Shown here piece after piece: positions 32,196-61,535 of a stretch of 64,000 nt of DNA. The translations under genes were made by a program, and so were the position numbers. Each line of letters opens with the position of its first letter. The stretch's first letter is position 1. The notes below the pieces were generated by a model, which worked only from the letters and a program-made list of their open reading frames with translations, made no database searches and was not told where the DNA came from. The DNA is from Mastigias papua (taxonomy: Eukaryota > Cnidaria > Scyphozoa > Rhizostomeae > Mastigiidae): assembly GCA_964019165.1 (NCBI GenBank), contig OZ025279.1:10757117-10821116 (forward strand), in the 5' to 3' direction.

Positions 32196-32699
32196 GTGGC
32201 CAGATTTCTTTCCCGTAGATTCTTTCATCATTCAGAAGCTATTACTAAATTGACTAACTCACTTCGAGCTATGGATGAAATGATAAACTTGGCAAGGAAA
32301 GCTATGAGCAAACCAATACTAAGCCCCGAAGGGCCAGAGGGAACATCAGCGAAGGCCACAATAGATCAGCTTAAATTTTCAATTCAAAGTTTCAGACAGC
32401 TGTCGACTATGATTATGGCTGTGAATCCAGATTTTGTAGTTTCATTTAAAATGGAAAATATGCTTACACTTGTAGTTGATTATCACTTTTCAGTTGCAAG
32501 AAGCAGATACCCAATGCCCTCACCCTTCCAGTACTGCCATATGATTCTCGCAGTCGTCAACGAAAGCTGGAAGAAACTGACAGCTGCTGGTTTTTCTTAT
32601 TTCTTCTCACAAATGTCACTTTGTCCAGTCCCATCTAGCAGCGTCAAATTTGAAATTCTCACGTTTCCAAGAAAATTAAAAGAAAAAGTATGCATCTAA
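32196..32699 (+). CDS. Unrecognised ORF, possibly transposase-derived C-terminal fragment
   Basis: This 167-codon frame is open from the ATG at 32196 to a TAA. It encodes a mainly helical protein with no signal peptide or membrane helix. The central segment has LTLVVDYHFSVARSRYPMP followed by an aromatic-rich stretch (GFSYFFSQMSLCP). A pattern of acidic residue, aromatic/His-Phe and SRYPMP is reminiscent of uncharacterised, multicopy proteins in invertebrate genomes that I suspect are transposon-related, but I cannot name a family. Upstream in-frame codons suggest that the true N-terminus may lie in another exon. A second small frame, 32757-32933 (+), encodes 58 residues beginning MEVSKKLKGSGQRKK and may belong to the same unit. 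Codon use looks coding-like, but no homologue is certain. Confidence 0.4.
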   Translation: MARFLSRRFFHHSEAITKLTNSLRAMDEMINLARKAMSKPILSPEGPEGTSAKATIDQLKFSIQSFRQLSTMIMAVNPDFVVSFKMENMLTLVVDYHFSVARSRYPMPSPFQYCHMILAVVNESWKKLTAAGFSYFFSQMSLCPVPSSSVKFEILTFPRKLKEKVCI

Positions 32700-32756
32700 T
32701 CAAATTTTTTCCACGCAAAAGAACGGGGCTGCGTGACGAATCGCTGCAAAATCTAA

Positions 32757-32933
32757 ATGGAAGTGTCCAAAAAACTCAAAGGCAGCGGCCAGAGAAAGAA
32801 AGCCCTGGAAGTTGATGAAGTAGATACAGAATTGTCTTGCAGCGACAAAACTGGTGACGATGAGCTGGTAGTTTATCCAAGTTCTACGAGGAGGGTGGGG
32901 GATCGTGCATCTATTTGCTTCCCATGGTTCTAA
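32757..32933 (+). CDS. Small ORF following the unrecognised ORF
   Basis: Fifty-eight codons, lysine-rich at the N-terminus and acidic in the middle (EVDEVDTELSCSDKTGDDEL), ending in ASICFPWF and TAA. It lies 57 bp beyond the stop of the ORF at 32196-32699, in a different frame. It could be the C-terminal tail of that protein after a frameshift or intron, or chance. I do not recognise it. Confidence 0.25.
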   Translation: MEVSKKLKGSGQRKKALEVDEVDTELSCSDKTGDDELVVYPSSTRRVGDRASICFPWF

Positions 32934-33291
32934 CTGTAGGTTATGGTAGACTGTGTTTCTTTAGGTACTGAATATTCTTTCAAAAGGATAGTCTATTGTT
33001 AGTATGGTACAGGATAGCACTTTCTGGAGGCTCTGTGATAGGCTGTTTATATTGCAATTCCCGAATGAAACAACCAATCATATTGTTTCATATATAACGT
33101 TAATACTTGGGAAACTGTACCGAAAGGAAATTTTGACTAACTGAATACAGAAATCTTGACTAGTGACTAACTGGGACCTTTATTGTCTAACTAATGACTA
33201 TAGATACCCACCCTTCAACGCCCTCTATAGGAGAAATTGTGTATTTTAACGGATTTAGAGTATGTATCATTCTTTTATATTACTTGACAGT

Positions 33292-33624
33292 AGAACCTCG
33301 GTGCTCGGGTGACTCTGAAGTCGAACAAATTGGAATTCGACCAATAAACTCGAGAAGAATATACTCTTGTGTTTGAACAAATCACCCCAGTCGGTAGAAC
33401 TTGAAGTCGCTTGCTCATTCCACTCCGCGCAGCCGTTATGATTGTATTTCGAACAGCGTGTTCATCTGTGTTTATGCTTCCTTGTGCTTATTTACAGTCT
33501 TACGCTATTTCAGCATTAATCGACTTTCAATTATGTCTTATGTTGTTTCAGTTCTCGAACAAGTCGGTTTTCTAACAGTGTTTTGAAACGAATTGTGTTC
33601 GAAAACCGATGTCCCACTAAACAC
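33292..33624. mobile_element. Possible pogo/Tigger-type MITE remnant
   Basis: The left end CAGTAGAACCTCGGTGCTCG and, read on the minus strand, the right end AGTGGGACATCGGTTTTCGA resemble each other. They also resemble the CAGTxGxACCTCGGTTxTCGA ends of pogo/Tigger elements. GTCGAACAAATTGGAATTCG and GAACAAGTCGG inside are typical of such ends. No clean TA duplication is visible and there is no transposase, so this is a tentative call. Confidence 0.45.
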
Positions 33625-35239
33625 TATATATACCAAATTATTGCTCTGTTCTGTTCTTGTTATGTAATTTTTTATGAAGAAGTGACACATCTAAGAGATT
33701 CAAATTGTCCCCTTTGACTTCCTGACGAAATTGCACCTTCTGTCGCTCAAGAATAATTTAAGAACAATTTTAGCTTTATATAATTCATTAATCTGTTTCG
33801 CCTGACACACATTTTGAAACTGACTTCAAGTTACGTTAATTGTTAAATGCCACAGGTTTGTTATGTAGTCCCTTACTCCCTGTGGCATGTTTGCATTATG
33901 TTGTATTGTAATTTGATTATGAGCATATAAAAAAAGTACAAAAATCTTATGAATATTTTAGGGTCTGCAGAACAATTCGGTATTCTTGTACAAACCAAAT
34001 GTGTATTAAGATAGTCTCCAGGAATAATGCTCGAGGATAATAAAAAATACAACCCTACTGCTAGATTGCTTTGGAGCTTCAAAATATGACAAATCCAAGT
34101 ACAAAAGTTGTTGTATGATTTGTTGATAACTCTAGGGGGATTTTTTAAGTTGAATTGCGACTCGTAATAATTGAATTTTTGATATTTGTCTCGTTTCTTG
34201 AATGTGACCACTGTCGTGAAAATTTAGTTTTAATTTCACATGACAGTAATTGCAAGGATGAGTCTGTTTTCATGATTAGAAGTCACATGATGAGGAAATT
34301 TATTTTCTACTTAAATGTGCTCCCATGTTCCGTTTTTGCTTTTAGCGAGTTATCCAAATCCATCGGCTTTGATTTCTAGCTTCAAATGCCTATTTCTTTT
34401 TCCCAAACAGCTTCCCTTCCAGCTTAAAATAATCCCTGGGTTTTTCTCAGAGCCTTAAAACGTTGTTGCAAACCATGCATGCTGTTAGTAACGTTGACCG
34501 GTTTATCTCTGACTTAAGGTTTTCACTTGTTCGAACAAAGACTTTTTATCACCTCAGGGGGTGTTGTTCCATAGTTCGTCAATATTTGAACCGTATTACA
34601 CTAATGTTTTATGTGAACCAGATAACGTTTGCCGAGGCAAGATGGTCTTAACCTTTTTCTACTTTTAGACTGAAATGTTCTCAAGCAATTTTTATCTGAA
34701 ATGTGATGCTTGCAAATATTTGAAAAACTGCTTGCATTTAAGTATAAAGTAACAAATATTGATGTTCATCAACAACCTCATCAGAATTTGCTTGCCAACA
34801 GAATGTAAGTAGCTGACTGCTTGTCAAAATCTCTTTTACCCTCTCATCTAGGGCTAAACATTTTCTTAACGCATTCTTATTTTTGTCAGATCGAGCTTAG
34901 GGGTTCCCATAAAGTGTGTTCTTATAGAAGAGGAGTGTACTCAACGTAATAAGGTTGGTCTCATTATTAGAAGATCCGATTTAACGGCGGATGCTAAGAA
35001 CCCGGTCAGTTGAAATTACATATAACCTGATCAATTGTAGTAATATGTGTGTACACAACTTTCAAATAGACTAAGGTTTCCAGGTCAGCTACATGTAGCA
35101 TTTTTGTTGCCTAACATGAATGTCATAATAACTGAGTTATTCTACATACACGAGAATTCCATCGTTGGACTTGTTCATTACTTCATAGTGATATTTAGTT
35201 TAGCTATGCCTGGTTTTTATTTCTTCCGAGCAACACAAC
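33625..35239. other. Intergenic region without recognisable features
   Basis: AT-rich single-copy-looking sequence. I found no exon, repeat protein or RNA gene that I can support. Confidence 0.4.
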
Positions 35240-35872
35240 TCATCCAAAGTTCTTTCTTCTTTTCCCATCCTTTCTGCCTCTCTTCCTACTTCGTCTGCTT
35301 CTCTTGTTGTTCCATTTTCGAGTTTTCTTTTCCTTTCTTTTTACCTTCATTCTTCCTTGGTTTCTTTTCCCTGCCCTTTTACCCTCGCCATTTGCCGAAG
35401 CTCCCCAATCTATACAGAGGCTGTTTTTCTTCTTTCTCGGGAAGCGTTTACAGCGCAGTGAGGCCGGCCAGTCGAATCCGAATCTCTTCATTATTTTGGC
35501 ACAGCCCTTTCGCACACGTCTACATTTATGACGGCAAGGAATTAACATTTGTAGCGAACTCTTTACTGATATGCAGACTGGGGCGTAGAGTGAGCACAGA
35601 AATGGCAACAAATCGGCAGAACAGTTTAAAGTCATCAAGGGTACATAGGTGGTCAACTCCATATGCGCCTCGGTTTGTGTTTCGTGCCCCATAAGGTTGG
35701 GGAAGTGTGTTTGATTATACGGCTGTCCTTTGCACATATTTATTTGAATAGGTTCACATCTGGAGACCAATGTATCATATTTTGTTTTGAATTTGGGCAG
35801 TTTTGCAGCCTCTGACATTGAGAACAAAATGCATGCTAGTAAAAGAATAGTCACACTCACAGATTGTTCCAT
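35240..35872 (-). CDS. Secreted Frizzled-type CRD protein with highly basic C-terminal tail (sFRP-like)
   Basis: A single open frame of 210 residues. Residues 1-22 form a signal peptide (VTILLLACILFSM...SEAA). Residues 39-153 form a Frizzled cysteine-rich domain with all ten expected cysteines (39, 47, 84, 93, 100, 113, 117, 124, 141, 153). Hallmarks are CEPIQINMCKGQPYNQTHFP, NLMGHETQTEA, FLCSLYAPVC and FGFDWPASLRCKRFP. This fold binds Wnt lipids. No seven-pass membrane region follows. Instead, residues 161-210 are about half Lys/Arg (26 of 50), suggesting binding to heparan sulfate or matrix, as the NTR domain of true sFRPs does. It may therefore be a short secreted Wnt antagonist or carrier. 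Alternatively it is the first exon of a Frizzled receptor with an unspliced tail, but no good donor or downstream 7TM exon is seen. The long opposing frame on the plus strand is a shadow. Confidence 0.85.
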   Translation of the reverse strand: MEQSVSVTILLLACILFSMSEAAKLPKFKTKYDTLVSRCEPIQINMCKGQPYNQTHFPNLMGHETQTEAHMELTTYVPLMTLNCSADLLPFLCSLYAPVCISVKSSLQMLIPCRHKCRRVRKGCAKIMKRFGFDWPASLRCKRFPRKKKNSLCIDWGASANGEGKRAGKRNQGRMKVKRKEKKTRKWNNKRSRRSRKRGRKDGKRRKNFG

Positions 35873-37525
35873 AGTATCGAATATGCTGCTTCAAACAATC
35901 CTAGCCAACTTTTGATTCGATCGCTGTCAATATGACCAGAGAGACCAGGTTAGCACAACAGTTTCCAATGAGCACTGTGGTTTTTTGTGAATGACCGAGA
36001 TCTGACATATGATATTCAGACATGCATCAGTGTTCATGGAGAGAGCAAATCTCAAATAATGAGTTCACGGGTGAGAAGGCGTGGTTCCCTCTCAAAGCCA
36101 CTCACCCTAGGGGAAATGACATTACTGCCAGATTTTGTCTAAAAATGAATTTACAATGTTCTGTACACATTTGCATTGGTTTGTTAAAGAGGCCACTAGG
36201 AATTCATTTATTTCTTTTCCTAACAGTTTTATCCCAGCTGTAATGAGCTCAATTCCCAAGTATCATTAGGTGACCGACGATTACTGCTTTTTGCATTTTA
36301 CGACACACTGAGATCCAATCATCTTAGTGCTGAATCATTGTGTTTGTCTTCTCCTAAAGCATAAGTCGATGGCAAGTCTAGTCTCGATACCTTTTAAGTG
36401 GGTCACTGTTAAATAATGCAAATATGCCCTGGTAGAAAGAATGAGAGAATCAGTCATTTATCAAACCAGATTCCTTGCTAGCTCATCCTTTAAGAGGCAA
36501 GTGCTTGCGTTGAAGGGACACGCTCTTCGAATAACGGCTGTATAAGGGGCGGGAATCAAGGAGCTCAGCCTCTTCTAAAATGGGGTCCTAACAGAACACG
36601 CTTGTTCTTTGTATTATTGCTAACTAATATCATTGTTACTTGCATCATCGCCAGTTTGCAATGAAGTAGAGGTACTACTGAAAGTGTCCGGAAGTAATGA
36701 AAGGTGTGGTTTCATCAACATTTTTCATTGTCCTGCCCTTTGCGCTAGAAATAGCCCCCTCCTTGTACAAAATTTAGCTCAACTCCACAGTTTGCTACAT
36801 ACTCTTAGGTTCCTAATATCCGGAGGATTTTAAATGACGGGGGGATCTTAATGAACCGAAATATTTCTAAAATCTAATGAAAGCTTACAGGTGGATTGCG
36901 CTCCCGAACAGCGACAAACGACACATCCATTTGGTGACAGAAAAACTGCCATTTGCTGACAGAAAAAATGCCCTTTCTCAAGGAAAACTTCCAAATTATC
37001 TTTCATCCCATGAAATATAATAAATGGGGAGTCCTAATAAGCTTTCAACTTTAAATGTTTTAGGAGACAAGGAGGGGCAAAATCTTCTAGCTGGACGAGC
37101 AATGTCCCCGTGCCCACCCCTAGCTTATTGCCTGTAACATGCTGTCTAAAGTGTGAAATAGTAAACCTTAATGTTTAAATAATAAATCTTAATGTTACCT
37201 AAAGATGAAATAGTCGCAATAAATATCATCAGCTCACATGTTAATGTGTGTTAGATGTGATGACCAAATCTCACTCGGTAGGTATGCTCAATTTGCAAAA
37301 TCACACTTTCCGCAATTACTGATCCACGGTTCTGATTTACAACTCCAATAAGTGGATCAGGTTTACGCTTACTGTTTAGTCCCTTCATTCCTGTATTCTC
37401 TTCCTTGCTGGTGAAAAAGCTAAAGCGGCAAAGAATTAATTGCACGACAGTTCTAATGACGTGCAGTGGCTGTGGATTTACTAATTGCAGACTAATCCCG
37501 TTACGATACACCCTTGTCGTGTCGT
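35873..37525. other. Intergenic region upstream of the Frizzled-CRD gene
   Basis: The proximal few hundred bases probably carry the promoter of the CRD gene (it is transcribed leftward from 35872). I see no other gene or clear repeat. The short open frames at 36022-36243 and 36633-36833 are unsupported. Confidence 0.4.
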
Positions 37526-37526
37526 A

Positions 37527-38345
37527 AAGCCTGGTTTCCATATGATCGCTAGGATCGCTGGCGACGCAAGGATCGCACAATTTTGTGACCAGCGATCCTT
37601 GCGTCTTAATGGAAACTGCCTGTTCACATTTGCCAGCGATCCTTGCGTCAACAGCGATCCCAGCGATCGAGATAGAAAATGTTCTATCTCAGCGATCGCA
37701 GCGATCCTTGCGTCGACAGATTTTTTAATGGAAACCAAATGTCACGGATTCCGGCGATCGAGACCTCCCTCTCAAGTGATAAGCCTCTTTCTATTCACCA
37801 GCATGGGAATCAAAGTTATTAGTATTCCATTCAAGCTTCTGGGAAAAACCACTGATCTGTATGAAAACCCTAATGACCTGAGATTTAACGCAATTCCGGA
37901 ATGTAACTGTTAAATAAGGTTTTATCATACGTTTAGAAATATCTGCGTATGAAATGTACCCAAATCTGTTCTTTTTTGCAAAAACTGTCTTACCCAGAAT
38001 CTATGCTTCCTTTTGCTTTGATGGTCTTTTACTTTCTTAAGCAATTACAGTAATACAAAGCAATTAGCTTGTAACAAAAATCATTCAATATCTTCCTCGT
38101 ATTCATCCACCATTCTGACAATTTTGCTATTTGGCGCCAATATTTAAAGTGTGCGCTCACAGTGCACAGTGGCTAGTAAAACCGCATGACAAAAGGATCG
38201 CTGTTGCATATTGGTTTCAATTTTGTGCGATCCCTGCGATCATATGGAAACCAAATGACGCAAGGATCGCTGTGAGAAGCTGGTCATAAATTTGTGCGAT
38301 CGTTGCGTCGACAGCGATCCTAGCGATCATATGGAAACCAGGCTT
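37527..38345. mobile_element. Non-autonomous DNA transposon with long TIRs and arrays of GATCGC modules
   Basis: The left end AAGCCTGGTTTCCATATGAT then CGCTAGGATCGCTG is repeated in inverted orientation at the right end (CAGCGATCCTAGCGATCATA then TGGAAACCAGGCTT). The TIRs stay similar for about 75 bp. Inside both halves the modules GACGCAAGGATCGC and GGTTTCCAT recur in both orientations (for example 37572-37616, 37634-37760, 38195-38310). An internal hairpin GAGATAGAA-AATG-TTCTATCTC lies at about 37669-37690. The roughly 430-bp middle is AT-rich and non-coding. There is no transposase and no clear target duplication, so I do not assign a superfamily. Confidence 0.8.
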
Positions 38346-38954
38346 AATGGCTATTGCTGATTCACGGTGTATAGGAACCGTTGTGTATACTCTGTATGAC
38401 TCACTGTGTATAGGAAATGAGTTAACAAAAATCTAGGGTCCTTCAGCATTGCATCGCTATGATCTTGATCTGTCTCAATATGTCGTTGGTCGTCTTCCTG
38501 TTAACACTAGAAAACTACTTTGACCAAAGAAAGATTGAGCTTATCTTTCAAGTTGTCTGATGACTAAAACAACATAATTTTCATTTTATGATGATTTCGT
38601 TTGGGACCAAGCCTCAGGGGAAGTTCTTATCCTGAGCGCAAACGTTTTTCCAGCTTCGTCCTGATGGAAAAAGCATTTTAGAACTAGTCAGTATTTCGAA
38701 ATGGAATGTGTGATTACACCACAAAAGCCATTTTATAGACAGAAATATCATATCGTCTCCTGGTTGAAATTGCAATTATAAAGAGTAACGTAATCCAAGA
38801 TGATCTTCAACAAGCAAATGGGAATATAACTATGTAATGTGGCCACAAGATATGACATCCTAGCCACTCTGTCTAAGCTTTGAACCTGTGGCAAATTATT
38901 TTATGCCCAGTATTAAATTAGCTTTAAAATAACAGGAGATCTCATTAAATGCGA

Positions 38955-39104
<150 letters not shown>

Positions 39105-39261
39105 AGGTACTTTCCTTCTAAACAATACCCTGTTTACATGTCTTGTAGTAAGTAGTTTGATCCTTAAGAATATATTTCAGAATAGACTGTTTAAAGAAAG
39201 TGCAAGCTCGAAGCTCGAAGAACTGGTTTTATCCCTTGTCAAAGTCCTTACCCATACATAC

Positions 39262-39583
<322 letters not shown>

Positions 39584-40139
39584 ACATAGCCTTTTTAACA
39601 CATTTTCCTGGGGGGGCAATCTCTCAAAAAGGAGCATGAAACTAGAACAAAAGGCTTAATTTGAAATAAGGTTGATATATGTGATATATTTAAACAATGT
39701 TCATAAGTATCAAATTTTCATCCAAAAAAGTTTGGAGATGAAATTTCAAGTTTTCTAATTCTTACAATAACGTACTCTTCGTGTATTATACAGTTTCTTA
39801 ATGTTGTGCTAAAGTTTTATTGTGGTTCATTATTTTGCCGATGAAACTCGAGGGGTCCCATTCATTGCAACATGATGTCAGCAGTAGCCATTTGACAACA
39901 TAGCTGAGAACCTATACAAAAAGGGATATTTTTCTGGGGTCAAAACCTCTTCACTCTTATTCGGGCAAAGTTGAGGCATTTGGCCACCCAGTTTGTATGT
40001 TAAAAACGGCCCTTGTAAACTAAACTATATCTATATATAGGATGTTTGTTTGAGACTCCTGTTGATTGGAAGCACAAAGAATTAGTAAAAAGCAATGTTA
40101 GCATGTCTCTGAATCAGAAGATGATACACAGTTATATCT

Positions 40140-40716
<577 letters not shown>

Positions 40717-40969
40717 TGTAGGTATAAGATACCATTTTTGTTTTCCAAGCTTCTAACAATTAGTTGTTTGTCCATTCTATGGAGTACAGGTATTTTCAGA
40801 CGTGGATAAGAGCATCTGCAGCTTGACTCGTTAGTTAAAGGCACCTCCATTTTATTGAAGGAGCCCACCACCTTCAATTATCTTTTCAGATCTACACCTC
40901 TGTAGTGCTAGGACCCTCAATTTGAAAGCGTATCGTATCCTGTCTTACCATTTAAGACTCAGAATCTTT

Positions 40970-41115
40970 ACAGCAGTAAAGTTGCAATTAAAATTTACTA
41001 TTAACAAATTTTCGATATTATTAAGGAAATTTCAAAATAATTTACAATATAAGGAACTTTAAGGATTGAGCCCTAAGCCATATTCTTTATAAAAGTTGAA
41101 CGTGCAGTTTTACAC
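40970..41115. repeat. AAGGAACTTTT-family repeat, diverged copy
   Basis: On the minus strand, TTTATAAAGAATATGGCTTA and CCTTAAAGTTCCTTATATTG align with the arm at 28753. It is more diverged than the copies at 7764 and 28753. Confidence 0.5.
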
Positions 41116-41819
41116 GATAATGAGCATTTCTCCAAATTTTAATGCGAGAGATTACTAACTCAATCCGTTTTGGATTTATGAATGTACTTGGATTAGGTTG
41201 TGAATGACTTCAGCAATGTCAACTTATCAGTCGCAAAGTCCTTATCAACTTCTGCAATTTTGTTTTTCATTTTACAAAGAGACCACATAAAAAGAGAAGG
41301 TCTGCAGATGGCAGTCTAATTTTGATATCACGTTTATCCTAATCCGGGCAGACTTGAATACGATTTGCACGAATCCGCAAAATAAGATGATATGCGTGTA
41401 TCTCCAAGGTCACGTCGTAGCCTTCGCTAACCGCTTGCAAGTGTCGGGAATGACTTTAGTCAATTCAAAATGACTGAAGGAAATTTAGAAAGTTTCTGTT
41501 CTTGAAGTTTTGTTACTGTTCTTATAGTTCAGCCACAAGTCTTGGCAGTTAGAGAGCATCCACGCTACGTATGAGAAGTTTGTTTTTATAAAATTTGACT
41601 CATAAAAAGTTTGATAGTTGAATGGCCACAAAAGGTTATGCTGTAGAGGACCACTTGCTGTTATATGTTGCGTTACGGTTTATAGCGAAGCAGGCCCATC
41701 ACTTTATTTACCAGGAGAACGAATGCAAATAGAGTACTCAAGGGAACAAAGTGGCTTGTTTACTGGAAGTGGTAGTGAGCAACGGAATAGATAGGAATGA
41801 ATTATGACAAAAGGAGAAT

Positions 41820-42090
41820 TAACAATGTTTTTTCCTACGGTGGAGCAAACCCGTGGAAGAGCCTCCATCCCAACTGAATCAATACATACTTCACTTGTAT
41901 TTTTTCAGCGATCTGTTCTGAGACGGCATATTATGACCTTCTACTTATGTATCGAATTTTGTAACCAGTTGTTTAATGGTTAGTTTATTTTAATTAATAT
42001 TTTCAGAGGGCCCTTAAAATCAGTGCACCGGTTGCTGGTGGCCAAATGGGCTATGTCGAAAATTGCACGTTTTATTGTTTTGCAGGAAAT
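41820..42090 (+). mobile_element. LINE 3' remnant upstream of the dehydrogenase gene
   Basis: The plus strand gives NVFSYGGANPWKSLHPN and a stop, the LINE reverse transcriptase tail. A 3' UTR-like stretch with CAGAGGGCCCTTAAAATCAG then TGCACCGGTTGC follows, a pattern seen at the 3' ends of some invertebrate LINEs. It ends about 130 bp before the start codon at 42222 and so may form part of that gene's promoter or 5' UTR. Confidence 0.55.
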
Positions 42091-42221
42091 TTTTGTATCA
42101 TAATTACCGCTATTGAGAGACTGTTGGGAACTTTATAGCACCAGAAGACAACAGTGACATTTTGTTTCTTAACAACAGCAGCAACAACAGTGAATGTAAC
42201 ACATGCAGCAAGTGAGTCAAC

Positions 42222-61535
<19,314 letters not shown>

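Noticed and set aside
35047..35694. 215-codon plus-strand frame opposite the Frizzled-CRD gene
   Set aside because: It is the antisense of a purine-rich basic tail, giving a Phe/Ser/Leu-rich shadow. The minus strand has a signal peptide and all ten CRD cysteines.
37485..37913. 142-codon plus-strand frame
   Set aside because: It runs across the TIR element's repeated GATCGC modules and has no protein-like features.
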